This document shows, in pieces, positions 1 to 11,018 of a stretch of 64,000 nt of DNA. Under the pieces are notes generated by a model. The model saw nothing but the letters and a program-made list of their open reading frames with translations. It was not told the DNA's origin and made no database searches. Location: NCBI GenBank assembly GCA_954871525.1, contig OX940865.1:1550001-1614000 (forward strand), in the 5' to 3' direction. Position numbers and translations under genes: made by a program. Source of the stretch: Parietaria judaica. Its lineage: Eukaryota; Streptophyta; Magnoliopsida; Rosales; Urticaceae. The stretch's first letter is position 1, and each line of letters starts with the position of its first letter.

Positions 1-480
1 CACAACATTTTAAATGTTGGTTGCCGTCAACAAAGCATATCCCCTAAATGAGTTCCGTATTGATGAATAGCTTAGGATTGACCTTACCATTTCTAATAAG
101 GTTCCGTTTCTCCTTTCTGCGAGACCATTTTGTATTGGTGTGCCAGGAGCAGTCAATTGAGATACAGTACCTTTTTCAATCAAGAGATCATAGAATTCAT
201 GATCAAGGTATTCTCCTCCTCGATCTGATCGAAGGGATTTTAATGATAGTCCAAGTTTATTTTCAGCCTCAGGTAGAAATTCTCTAAACTTACCCAATCT
301 TTCAGATTTCTTAGCCATGAGGTAAACATAACTATATCTTGAATAGTCATGAATAAAGGTGACAAAATATTCAATTCCTCCTCTCGCCTGTATGTTCATA
401 GAACCACATGCATCTGAATGGACGTGTTGTAATGGTTTAGTTGCTCTTTCACCTTTTGCCGAAAAAGGTCTTTTAGTCAT
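1..480 (-). pseudogene. Copia integrase core remnant (element B)
   Basis: The reading starts MTKRPFSAKGERATKPLQ and shows the three catalytic positions of the DDE integrase: D in HSDACGSMN, D in SDRGGEYLDHEF, and E in GLAERRNGTLLEM. This enzyme inserts the retrotransposon cDNA into nuclear DNA. The catalytic triad is intact, but the frame has a stop in front and another near base 10, in the 'GYALLTATNI' region before the window edge. It is part of the same degenerate polyprotein as the protease. Confidence 0.9.
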
Positions 481-780
481 TTAAGCCTCTATATAGGATT
501 CAGAAATAGGAAAAGAACCAACTGTTAGTTCTTTAAGAGGAGGGGGGGGGGGGGGTCCTTTCTTTACCAGCCTGTTTATCATGTCTAGATTAATATGACC
601 CAATCTTAGATGCCACATAAATGTTTGAACATCATTATCTATTTTGGGTTTCTTAATTGACTTTGGCATTACCAACTTAAACATTTCAGCATTCATACAA
701 CTCCCATAATCTGGTCGCAGAATGTACAATCCATTTTCTGCTTTAGCAGTACAAATATACACACCATCTTTAGTGATGAC
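481..780 (-). pseudogene. GAG-pre-integrase zinc-binding domain remnant (element B)
   Basis: The frame contains WHLRLGHINLDMINRLVKKG, the signature of the Copia GAG-pre-integrase domain with its two histidines. The paired cysteines expected next (C-E-S-C) read S-E-S-Y, so the HHCC zinc site is lost. A run of G at 541-554 encodes a proline string where a short linker is normal. A stop codon separates this part from the integrase core at 480. Confidence 0.85.
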
Positions 781-859
781 CCAATCGCTCCCACAAAAGT
801 TTAAGGTATATCCTTATTTGTACAACAGAAAAGCGGAAAGTATATACATGTAGATATTA

Positions 860-1079
860 TTATACATTATTAACAAATAAGAACTTATTCCCAAATGTCG
901 GTCGCAGATTTCCCACAGCATTAGCTTGTAATAACTCCCCGTTTCCTACCTTTAAAGCTGGTACTTCATTTATTTCCTCTAATGAATCTAGAGAATGGAG
1001 AGAATTGCATGCATGATCGTTGGCTTTTGAATCTAAGATCCAGTTGAAGGATGAGTTATCAACAAAACATGATTCCAAT
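860..1079 (-). pseudogene. Copia aspartic protease remnant (element B)
   Basis: The translation carries WILDSKANDHAC, matching the Copia protease pattern WILDSGAT-H, and then VGNG typical of the protease C-half. The catalytic D-S-G is D-S-K, so the flap-dimer protease that processes the polyprotein would be inactive even if expressed. The fold is entered directly from plastid DNA on its N-terminal side, and the frame stops near 860, before the GAG-pre-integrase domain. Confidence 0.85.
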
Positions 1080-1235
1080 GAGAAGAAGCAATGACGGTTT
1101 CTGGGGAATAAGTATCGGCTAACTCTGTGCCAGCAGCCGCGGTAATACAGAGGATGCAAGCATTATCCGGAATGATTGGGCGTAAAGCGTCTGTAGGTGG
1201 CTTTTTAAGTCCGCCGTCAAATCCCAGGGCTCAAC
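1080..1235 (+). rRNA. rrn16: Nuclear insertion of plastid 16S rRNA fragment (NUPT)
   Basis: The segment contains the universal small-subunit block GTGCCAGCAGCCGCGGTAAT (near 1126-1145) followed by the plastid-type continuation with 'ATTGGGCGTAAAGCGTCTGT' and 'TTTTTAAGTCCGCCGTCAAA'. From memory of plastid 16S I count about three substitutions, two of them C-to-T or G-to-A. Homology starts at 'gagaagaagcaatgacgg' and stops abruptly after 'agggctcaac' at 1235. Copia protease resumes on the left, so this is a dead fragment of roughly a tenth of the rRNA, not a functional gene. Confidence 0.93.
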
Positions 1236-1240
1236 TGTGG

Positions 1241-1291
1241 ACTCCCGGAAGTTCTTCGTAGTGGCTCCGTTCCATGCCTCAGTTCATAGGA
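1241..1291 (+). other. Second plastid-like segment joined to the 16S fragment
   Basis: The stretch with 'gtggctccgttccatgcctc' then 'agttcatagg' resembles, from memory, a plastid inverted-repeat intergenic sequence outside the rrn16 gene. It lies five bases after the 16S homology stops, so two non-adjacent plastid pieces appear joined. Its exact plastid origin needs an alignment. Confidence 0.55.
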
Positions 1292-1292
1292 T

Positions 1293-1497
1293 AACCATTG
1301 TTTGTACTCCCAATCTGGAATTTTTCTTCCTGGTTTCCATTTATTATTTTCCTCTTGTTCATAGAGTTTGATGCATTCTGATCTACCATTCCAAGTTTTT
1401 CCGAAGATCCACTCACGGCCAGTTTGCTCAGGGATTCTATTACCTTTGCTATATTACTTTGGTTTTGAGACTTCACCGTCATTGCAGAGATATCCAT
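1293..1497 (-). pseudogene. gag N-terminal remnant of Copia element B
   Basis: A short frame begins at an ATG (1497, minus strand) where gag is expected. It runs about 68 residues with a polar, Asn/Ser/Lys-rich sequence and then enters plastid-derived DNA and stops. No capsid fold or CCHC zinc knuckle can be seen; the rest of gag is missing or replaced. It is called gag by position only. Confidence 0.5.
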
Positions 1498-2844
1498 TTC
1501 TTGTTTGTCAAAACAAATTTTAGTTGATATTGGAAAAGAACTTATTAAACTTTATTATAGGTAGAATGTTTTAGAAAAATATTTTGGTTTGAAATAGTTA
1601 CTCGATGCAAACATGTTCTGGGAAAACGTTAACAAAACCCTTTAACTATTTTGTGATAATTTAACCGACTGCACACATCGTTGCCGTCCTTAGTGGCATG
1701 GTCAATCTAGGGGGTGACTCGCGGGATCAACCGTGTAATTTGGTTAAACTAAGGTTTAGTCATAAACTTAATTAATATTCAAAAAAAGAACTACCAAAGT
1801 TCCCTATGATTATTAACTATCACCATAGATGGTCGGGAAGCACCAACTTCAGTGCACGCTTAACCCATTATTTTCCGTTCTCGGGATCCTCTTCGAAACA
1901 TCGTCCTTGGCGAATGGTCACAACAGGGTGACTCGCATTCCATTTCCAAGATTCCTCCATCCCCATATTCTTTTGGAACTATCACGGTGTCAAACCTCCC
2001 ACAAGAACACCTTCCTTGGGGAATGGACACACTAAGGTGACTCGAGGCGGTGTGGTTAGCAGACTTTGTGACAGTAATAATGGAGACCTTTATTTTATTC
2101 TATACTTGACATTGGTTTTATAAAATAACGTTTTTAGTTTCTTAAGTTATTAAAACTTAATATATAAACTATTTATTAATGACTCATTAAAAGGTTGTAT
2201 CTTGTCTTTCATTAATTACTTAGCGCAATATTAAATAAGCCTAACTTTTATGTTTATTACTTTGTCAGTAGTGATAAATAAAACTGTACATTCTCCAGGT
2301 AGATGAGTGGGGTCCTAACCGATCACCCAGAAGTGGATGGTGAACCGATCCCACTTTTGATTCCCTCTTCCTTACACAAGAGTGTAAGTTTGAAATTTTT
2401 TCGACTAATAATAAACGATTTTACATTTACTGTTCATTATTTATATATATCCTATTGAAATATTAATAAATATCTAAACATAGACGCTATGTTTATAGGG
2501 TTATGGAAATAGGTTATAACAAATTATATCTACGATGAATATTTATAATTTCATGTTAATGATACTTATTCTCTAAGAATTATCATTAAACATTTTAATG
2601 CCCATTAATAAGTATTTATGAAATAATAAAATAGGACAATGATATTATTTCAAATAATTATCATCCATATTTTAATTTATTAAACAAAATCCATATTTAA
2701 TTTTATGAATTCTCAAAATAAGACAATGTTATTTATCCGGAAATAACATCCATATTTTAATTTTAAATTAATTAAACATAATTAATTTTAATTCATAATT
2801 ATTAATTTCATTAATAATAATTAATAATCCTATTTAAAAAATAC
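1498..2844 (-). other. Untranslated leader of element B
   Basis: AT-rich non-coding leader homologous to 22860-24180 of element A. Three diverged copies of the 'gagtcacc ... ggtgacc' hairpin motif are recognisable near 1686-1720, 1911-1940 and 2010-2042, matching the three sharper copies in element A. No gene is seen. Confidence 0.65.
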
Positions 2845-3215
2845 ACGTGGGCCGTCCCGGTTAAAACCCGGGCCCTTGTACTCTCGGATCAAGGCACGCG
2901 CCAAGCCCCTTGCGAATTGGGCTAGGCCGAGCACTCGGGCAGGGCCACTAGGCCCGGTATGTTGCCAGGCAGCGCCCCCTGCTCTCGCGAGCGACGGGCT
3001 TTGGCTAGGCCAGGCGCAAGGCCTATAGGTTGCAGCGAGCAGCCCTTGCTCGCTCCATATGGGCTTGGCGCGAGGCCCACGGTCTGCTGCCAGCAGCCTC
3101 GGCACGTCCCCTGTGGGCTTGGTCCGGCCCTCGGGCTGGTCACCAGCCCGGCCTTCCGCTAGGTTCGTTTCGAGCAAACCTTAGCCCACGGGTTGGATTG
3201 TTTTGACAGCCCGGC
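2845..3215 (-). repeat. GC-rich island in the leader of element B
   Basis: About 370 bp rich in GGCC, GCGC and CTGG sits in very AT-rich leader DNA between the primer-binding site and gag. Open frames exist on both strands (for example 2830-3177), but they follow from GC-rich composition and show no domain. Element A has a GC-rich island of similar size at the same place (22455-22850) with little alignable sequence, while the AT-rich flanks are shared. Confidence 0.7.
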
Positions 3216-3380
3216 CCATTTCCTGATCAGAATTTTTCAGGTTGGGTTATATTTATAATTTTAAATTAATATTTAAAATATCTAGAAGTTCAAAATTTCA
3301 ATTTTAAATAATTAATTTATTTATCAAATAATTCGTTCTTTAAACCGTTAAAATAAATAACGTAATTAATTATCCTTGAA

Positions 3381-3398
3381 CCATGACTCTGATACAAA
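3381..3398 (-). other. Primer-binding site of Copia element B
   Basis: Minus-strand TGTATCAGAGTCATGG lies two bases inside the LTR end. It closely matches TGGTATCAGAGC, the site complementary to the 3' end of initiator tRNA-Met used by most plant Copia elements. Confidence 0.85.
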
Positions 3399-4133
3399 TT
3401 GTTGGGAATCCGGACTCAAATCCCGAGTAATTATCATGAAATGAGCCTCTGAACCGCCCTGGTAACATTTAGATTTTTTTTAAAGCGGAAAACTTGTTAT
3501 CCGTACAACGGTCCGGAGATCGGATGATAACCATTTCACAAGATCTGAGAAATCTTATGCAATTTAATATTCATTAATCAGTATTAATAATCGAATCTTT
3601 AGGAAATTAATAGAAAGCAGTATATGGTTGGATTTAATAACACAATGGATAAGGCCGTACCTTAGTTGACGACTTCCGGCTGCGGGTTCTGAACATGGCA
3701 GGGCTCTACCAATGCTGAGGTAAACTCCCGTTATCTTCCGAGATATTCTCCTAGATTCCTCGTATCGAAGCGTGGGCTCCGCCGGCATGACTCCATCGCA
3801 AACTTTAACTGATGGTTCTTTATAAGCTTCCAGACACTTTGTCTTTTAAGCCGAACCAGAGAGAAAGGTCTGAGGAAAAATTCCCAGACCCTAGAGAGGA
3901 GGGAGAGTTTGAATATTTCTCTGGGGAGAGGTGTGTAAAATGTATTGAATAAGCTCCCTATTTATAGGCCTAGAATGTAACCGATTTCTCCCTAATTTCG
4001 AGTTCTTTTTATTAAATATAATTAATTTTCTCAATCCGATGGTCATGATATAATTAATCAGGAATTTAAATAAATAAGTAATACATGATAAGATCAAATA
4101 ATTTAATCTTATTACCTTATCCTCATTTATTCG

Positions 4134-4160
4134 ATAATAATAATAATAATAATAATAATT

Positions 4161-4202
<42 letters not shown>

Positions 4203-4203
4203 T
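4134..4203. repeat. (TAA)n microsatellite inside LTR B
   Basis: About 70 bp of TAA repeats broken once by 'tttt'. It lies in the LTR and is a length-variable site. Confidence 0.95.
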
Positions 4204-5939
4204 TCTAATTCTATTTATCTAGATCCAATGGTTGACATAAATCTTAAACTGATCTAGTGGATCATATTAATTAGGGCTAAAATCAAATACCCTAGGGTAT
4301 TATTAAAACCCTTCTTATCCTCTATTAATTCAAAAATAATATATAATATATATAATTGATTAATTTCTAAAAAGACGGTAAAGATTAAATCTTAAAACCG
4401 ATCCAACAGATATAATTAATTAACCAAATTCGAAATACCAAAGCTTGGTCACCAAGCTATTATATTTATAATTATATTTAGGGTGAAAATCAATTATCTT
4501 AATCCAAGAGTTGATATTAAATCATATCCGATCCGATGGATTAAACTGATTTTAGGGTTTTGCTTAAATACCAAAACATTTGGTACTTATGCCGCAAATT
4601 TAGAAACTCAAAATTATATCATTCGAATTCACTAGGATATCATATCCATGAGGCCCAATTCGATTTTACACATATTAAACATATATAATTTTGATTTATT
4701 TATTCATTAATATAAATCTATTAATTATTAATTAATTATTAATATGATATTATATATTAAATCCAAATAATTAAATGATATTAATATGCTCTGATCTCAA
4801 TATCACACATTCAAATGTCATGGTGATACACCATCAATTAAATTCGTGACATGTGATTTTATTTCAGGATTTTATCGAAACGATCATATGCTTAGAAATT
4901 CTCTAAATCACAAACCGTGCGTCCAAACGACTCGGTTCCAAAAGAAATGTTTCTTAGAATATAATTTCCAACAATTTTCTTGTTGAAAGAAAATCAAAAT
5001 TCTACTTTCTTTTGTGAGTAAATTTTGGTTGCTCAGATATGGTATTTCTACCACGCTAGTGATAAAACTATCTGATGTCTAACCTGACTTCAGTTTTATA
5101 AATCTTGCCAAATAATTAAAACATATCAAGATGTTTGTATCATGTACGTATCATCCGTTATGAAGCTATCATGGGACCATGGACCCGTATCACTGAAGCT
5201 CCAATGAACTGCTAGGGTTTTCTTCAAACCTCCGTGTAATTCCACTATAAACCCCAGGCTGCACTCTTTAGTGATACAATATATATATTATTCCCTTAAT
5301 TAGAGAAGGGTGTCCATTGATACAATCAAATTCGGGTTATTGATCTTTCACTTGATGATTCACACATGAGTATGCGGTTTTTACCGTTTTCCCCCTCATT
5401 GCATTTTCATCCTTGACTCAGTCAGTAATATCATAAGTAACCCAATTAATGGTTTCGATTCATAAGTTGCGCACGGGTACCTCTCATTTATCACTACCGA
5501 CAACGAAGAGAATCTTCATGACTCTAAAGAGAGTTGTGTAATGCCCATGTCTATGACCTAGCTACCCTTACTGCTGACCATCATGTTCCAAAAGTAATAG
5601 TGCTAGGAACAACAGTAATATATTGTGTTCTTTAACGTTTAAATCAAAGAACAATCAGGCCAACAGCTTAGACTCAATATCATTGTGGACTTAGATCGAA
5701 TATCCATTTGATCATCGTACTAGTGACTTAACTCCAAGTTATCAATGACGGTCTTATATGATAACTTTCGGAGTTTAAGTTAGGTCCAGTCCAGTAAAAA
5801 AAAACTTCATAGTTAATCCTCTTCTAGTGAGTTTTACACACACAACATCCAGAATAGGATGATCACTTAGTCAAATTAATTACCTGATACGATTAATGGA
5901 CTCCCACCCAATTAATCTGGTCACATACATTTTACGTTC

Positions 5940-5940
<1 letters not shown>

Positions 5941-6003
<63 letters not shown>
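5941..6003. repeat. (ATT)n microsatellite inside LTR B
   Basis: About 21 uninterrupted ATT units. The matching place in LTR A (near 19935) has no such expansion, so the repeat grew after the copies separated. Confidence 0.95.
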
Positions 6004-6196
6004 TCTTCCTCATATTGACTTTGTTGTGATAATAATATCATAATTGCATCCTTTGTGAACTAAGGAATAAATATTCTATTTTACTCTACCAGAAACAATA
6101 ATAAGATTAACATAATAAGCACCATCTTTTATTCAACGAATTTTCATAATCTTTTATGAGGTGATAAAAATAGCTTGTTTAAGAACACATCCAACA

Positions 6197-8341
6197 TAAT
6201 CGTCTAGAGAATTTAATCTTACGAGGTTAGTCTTTGATTATGTCTTGCTATCTAGATTATAAATTTAAGGATTCCCATAATTTTCTGCGTCCGAAAATGA
6301 GAATATCCTATGATTCCAAACAATATGTATATGTTATATGTATTTTTTGGAACATATAAAAACTGGGCCCTATTTGGTAAAAGTGAAAGCTCACCAATAA
6401 AATTCAAAGCCCACAAACAAAGTCAAAGGCTAGAGGCCCACGACCCAACGCATTTGGCGAGGACCGGAGCTAAAGAGACGAACAAGACTAAGACCTTGAT
6501 CAGAAAGGAACCTCGCCCGGCGAAATACCTTACCCTCGCGAGGTACCTTGCCCTCTCCTGGCGAAGTACCTTGTCCTGGCGAGCCCCTCGCTCGACGAAG
6601 ACCCTAGCTTGGCAAGCCCCTCGACCGACGAAGACCTTGGCCTTGCGAGCCATTCGACCGACGAAGATTCTAGCTTGGAGAGCACCTCGTTACAGCTTGA
6701 AGAAGGGATAACTCATAATTATTTCACACGATGAGGAAATCCGAGCTTACAAAGAACCCTTTGGAAATCCTCCAGATTCCACAGGACTCAAACATACAAA
6801 ATCGCAGACAGCTGGAAGACATCAAAGAAGAGCTAAGGAGCACTGGCGAGCCCTTCTAAACGGCAAGCAGCCGCGGCCAGGCCCCTCAAGTAATGGATAA
6901 ATTCGCAGGCGCCTAAAAAAAGAGCTTTCATGTCCTCACTTCCACACTCACTAACAGCTTCCTCTAGAGCTTCTCCATATAGATTTCTCTCTCTATGATT
7001 TGCCCTTTCTTCTGAATAACCCTGAGAGTTCCTCACGGGAGGGTCATCTAAGAAGAGAACACACATTGATATTTAACCTTGCCGGGAAGGTTTTTTAACG
7101 AGTCAACGAGGGCATCCCTCGCCAGGTCAAAATTGGACACCTTGAAGTTGACAAAGAAGGAGCAATCCTTGCTAGGTCAACGCGTGGAAGCGGGAACCTC
7201 GAGGTAAAAAAAGAAGGCGCATCCCTCGCCAAGTTAAGGCCCTCGCCACAATGAGATCGACAACACCTACAAGGTCGATAAGGAGCATCTCATGCCGGTA
7301 ATACCCTCGTCATTCGGCCAAGGGTTACCCTCGCACCGCCAATATCGACACTTTTGATGAGTCAAACAACATCGTCATTCACCTGCCATTTACCACTAAT
7401 CCTGAACTTTTAGAGACTTGATTATCTTAAACTCCTATGATGACACGTGTTACTCTCTTTATTATCTCAGTGTCTAATTAATTTTTTCATGAAATGTGTT
7501 AGTCTCTTGATTTTATCGTCTATTTATTCAGAACATGTTCGGTGTGACCTTATATGATTCATAGCATTGGTAGTAAGTGACTAATGTATCTTCCAAACAA
7601 CAAGACAAGTCTAGCTACCGGTTCATTGTCATCTAAGTATTTGAAAGTATCGTGCATGTTATCCTAGTGTGAATCTACAATGCATCATTTCGTCCTCGAT
7701 ATCAGGGTATTGAGAACAGTCCATTTTATGCTATATCTGTTTGTTCCAGTAATTCAATTTACTTGATATATCCCAAAGTAGACAGCAGATTAGAATAATA
7801 ATTATTTGTGTACGGCCATATAATAACCATCTAGTTTGTACCAAGAGCCAATAGACATCAATCCTTTTTTAATAGCAAGGAAAAACGAGCTCCTCTCTTG
7901 GCCATTCATTTTTCTCTTCATAGATCACATCATTCATACAATAGTCGTTATAGTCCATCTCATCAAAGACAACAATTGACCGAATCAAAGAACAAGCTTC
8001 TCCACATGAAAAGAAACAATGCGTCAAGTCTAAGGATTTTATGAATATTTTCCACTAAAGAAATGTTGGTGAAAATTGCTAAAGAAAATATACCATCCTC
8101 AAATTGGGTCTTCCATCTCCGTGATTCTCTATTCAACATACTAGTCTGAAATGCATATCGATGAATTGCATATCTACATACTAGTCTGAAATGCACATCT
8201 ATTAAGTCATTGTCCTTATATCGATGAATTGCTCGACCAGGGACTTTTTAAGGAAAATATTAATATCGTATTTATAATTACGTTATAGGACTATTATTTA
8301 TCTATCAATATGAAAATCATATTAGGTATATATTTATAAAT
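6197..8341. other. Spacer with GC-rich minisatellites, no gene recognised
   Basis: From about 6480 to 6700 there are roughly three 36-bp units of the form 'cgaccgacgaagacc...ttg.gagcc', which give the open frame at 6310-6711 its repeated Ala-Arg-Pro-Thr-Lys pattern. From 7085 to 7340 further spaced 'ccctcgcca' units occur. These resemble LTR or leader repeats of Gypsy elements, but no pol, LTR pair or promoter could be fixed. The part 7400-8341 is AT-rich with a short direct duplication of 'catactagtctgaaatgca' at 8137-8195 and nothing else recognisable. Confidence 0.5.
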
Positions 8342-9085
8342 TGTTGATGTCGAAAAATATATCACACAATATTGTGGCTAATGTCATCATTATAAGCCAA
8401 GCCCATCCCCGTTTGTTGACTCTCCTAGGCTAGAAGCCTTATTCAAAATTCTAGCGGATTGGACCCTTCGCTAACCGTCAGACCGGAACTGAGTCCTCCG
8501 ACCTGTTACAGTAGAGTCCCAGATTCTCTGTCTACGTGGTCGAACAAATTTGAGATATAAGTCAGCGACTGTTAAGAACTGGAACCTCCGTATGATAGAT
8601 AGAAGATTATTTCGGTCATAAATTCTAGAACTAGGTAGATTGGACAATCCATTAACCGTCGTAGCTGAACCGGGTCCTCTGACCCATTTCTACCAACTCG
8701 TGTACCTCTGCCTTGGCGGTTGGGCATGACTCGGGTTATCGGTCGGCAGCTGCTGAGAATAGAAAACTTCGTAGATTAGGTCGATGCTTGGAACATGAGT
8801 TGTATTTAAGCTGGAATGTATATATAATAAAACGTTTTTATCCATTACCGTTTGAATAAAATGAAATTCTTATTTATAGGATGGTCTGCGGATCTATGGG
8901 CAATTATTAATAACTTAATTGGGCCCTTGAGAAATTTGAAATTAACTTAGAAACGTCTATGTACGCCCCGCACGCCGCTAAAGGTGCGCTGGTGCATGCC
9001 TTAGGTCGCGTTGGGGCGCCTTAAGGGCGCACTAGAGCCGTATTTTGGCCGTTAAGTGCGCGGTAATGTGCATGTCCACAAATTT
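8342..9085 (-). repeat. LTR-like repeat of the Gypsy-like element, left copy
   Basis: Starts at TGTTGATGTCG and shares many blocks with 11019-11900. The far edge is approximate. Confidence 0.55.
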
Positions 9086-9599
9086 ATTCGTAATATATAT
9101 ATTCTGGAGAATATGGCAAGCTTAAGGGCTATTTTATTTATAATAACTTGGGATTTACAACACTCTAAAGCAAAAACTCGCTCCTCGAGGGACGCTTTTA
9201 TAAAATATTAAAACACAGTGTACCATGTGCACTTCTTGGAAAATACTAGAGGTGATACGAGTGTACTTGGAAATTTGCCGCTAAAAATTCTAGGATGCTA
9301 GCTTCATGACACTTCTTTATCAACCATCCTCTCCGAGAAATTCTCCTCAAGTTAGCCGTCTTGGATCAAGTTCTTGATCTGTTTCCTCAGCTCTCTATAA
9401 TCAGATATGGAGTATTCGGTGTCTTCGTGGAATTCACAGTATTTTGTATGGTCTCGACTAACGCCTTTCACCATTTGTTGGGGCGAGACAAACTTTTTTC
9501 TATGAAGCTTCATGATTGCTGTGGAGAAACGTTCAATGGAATAAGGTTGGTGTCATTTTGGAATCATTTCACATTTTTGATTGGTTGTCGTGGTCGGGT

Positions 9600-10010
9600 G
9601 ACGAGTCTGGCTAATGCCTATTTCTTTTAAAGTCCTGCCGTTTGGACATTGCTTCCTCGATCTATCTTTTTCCAGTTGTCGAAGTATTCATCTACTGAGA
9701 TGTGTTGCCGTCGTTGTTGGTGTAGTCGTCGAACTTGTTTGCTTCCTGGAGGAATTTGTTAAGGTAGACTTAGATGGATTCTTCGTCCTGTTGCTTGAGC
9801 GACTACAGGTAGGACTTATTTTTCTTTTTTATCACCGAACTTGTGATACAAGAGATGAAACTTTCCTTTAACTCTTTGAAATATTTGAAATATACCTTGC
9901 TGAGTTGTTTATACAATTCAAAGGCTGAGCCTTCAATGGTTAGGCATAAGGCTGGCACATTGTTGAGGCGGTGCACTTTTTCAATTGAAGCGTAATCTCA
10001 TATCAAACTC
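9600..10010 (-). pseudogene. Gypsy-type gag remnant
   Basis: Minus-strand translation shows NNVPALCLTIEGSAFELY, then 'QLSKVYFKYFKELKES', then KQQDEESI, then LNKFLQEANKFDDY. This order follows the plant retrotransposon gag domain (capsid-like region with 'WF..L....I.SF..L...F...F', 'Q..DE.L..Y..RF..E'). Several stops are present, so it is a fossil. Capsid protein would package the element RNA into virus-like particles. Confidence 0.65.
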
Positions 10011-10544
10011 CGTGGTATGGTAGGTCACCACATCTGTTGTAGATGAGGTTTGGCAGGTAGATGAGGTCTCCCATGATTTCTTAAACGAGCAAGTGGTCGT
10101 TGAGAGGGGTGATGGTCCCCTTGATTACGTTTCATAAAGTGAGGTTCATATTCTTTGTTTCTATGAGCCATATGATTTTTTTCTCTAATATTCACACATC
10201 ATTCCTTCAATCATAGGTCGGCGAACGACTTTGTTTCTGGTGGTGGCACCATGGCGACTTTTTCATCTTCATTTTTTTGGCACAGCAGGGAATAATAAGG
10301 ATTGCGAGGAATTTGCAAAATCCGGTTGATTGATTCTTAGTTGATCCGTTTAATTGGGCATCTTCTGGGACGGGGTATCGTTGCACTCAGGATCATTCCT
10401 TTGTATCAGCTCGTGATCCAATATTTTTGGGTTTCGCTCTTTGCGGAGGACTTCTTTGATGATTTAGTCGGGCTCGAGGCATCTTGATACAAACATCATT
10501 AACCAAAATAGGCCATATTTTGTCGCATCATTCGCGTTTCTCTT

Positions 10545-10885
10545 TCATCGTTTGTAGTTTTTGAGTTGGCGCTCATCTCTGGCCGACCTTAGTAGGCCCG
10601 CATGCATCGTCATCTGAGATTGACTGACATCATCTACATCGTCGAGGTGACAAAGATGGAAACTGATGCGAATGAAGAAAAGGTTCAGGTCATTGAAGCG
10701 ATCAATATAGACGTTGAGGTGACCAAGACAGAGCTCAAGGTGGTAGGTCCCGAGGTCGTTGAAGCGACTGTGATGATGTTCATCGTGGTTTGGTGGTTCC
10801 GAGCCAATGTGGGAGATCCGCATACCGAGAGGCTGTACTGAATGCGCAGCGTCTTAGTAGAAGCCTTATTGACAGCGTGCAATTC
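10545..10885. repeat. Imperfect internal repeats in the Gypsy-like element
   Basis: Units with 'gaggtgac(c)aagat/cag' and 'gtc(a/g)ttgaagcgat/ct' recur about every 60 bp. They make short open frames on both strands (10602-10841 plus, 10545-10823 minus), which I do not regard as genes. Confidence 0.45.
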
Positions 10886-11018
10886 TTGTACTTGGTATGG
10901 AAAAACTGTTAGGTTTATTGAGGTTGTTGAGTGTCTAAGTCAATCTCGAGGTCGTTGGATGTGCTGGTATGGACTGAATGCTTAAATTTATTTGGAGCCC
11001 CTTCTTCAAGCAACAAAA

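Larger units (their letters stand above)
1..6196 (-). mobile_element. Ty1/Copia LTR retrotransposon B, 5' part (cut by window start)
   Basis: Read on the minus strand, the order is 5' LTR (6196 to 3400), primer-binding site, long AT-rich leader with a GC-rich island, short gag piece, protease, GAG-pre-integrase and integrase. This protease-then-integrase order is that of Copia elements. Reverse transcriptase, RNase H and the 3' LTR would lie left of base 1. The LTR matches those of element A (19735-29878) and the fragment at 55440-58033, so at least three members of one family are present. The frames carry stops and the gag-protease junction is replaced by plastid DNA, so the element cannot be autonomous. 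An Angela/Tork-type lineage is possible from LTR length and pol style, but I cannot settle it by eye. Confidence 0.9.
3400..6196 (-). repeat. 5' LTR of Copia element B (2797 bp)
   Basis: On the minus strand the LTR begins TGTTGGATGTG at 6196 and ends CCAACA at 3400, giving the perfect terminal inverted repeat TGTTGG/CCAACA. It is followed directly by a tRNA-iMet-type primer-binding site. Long stretches match the LTRs of element A in reverse orientation. Two trinucleotide microsatellites (4134-4203 and 5941-6003) have expanded inside it and partly explain why it is longer than the A LTRs (about 2.6 kb). The target duplication cannot be tested because the other end is outside the window. Confidence 0.9.

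Noticed and set aside
1080..1235. Functional rRNA gene
   Set aside because: Only a short central piece of 16S is present, with both ends cut and retroelement DNA around it.
2830..3177. 115-codon minus-strand open frame in the leader of Copia B
   Set aside because: It lies in the GC-rich leader island, with open frames on both strands and no match in the equivalent place of element A.
6310..6711. 133-codon open frame with repeated Ala-Arg-Pro-Thr-Lys units
   Set aside because: The pattern comes from a 36-bp minisatellite; no start context, domain or neighbour supports a gene.
10545..10882. Overlapping open frames on both strands in the Gypsy-like element
   Set aside because: They are explained by imperfect internal repeats and carry no domain.
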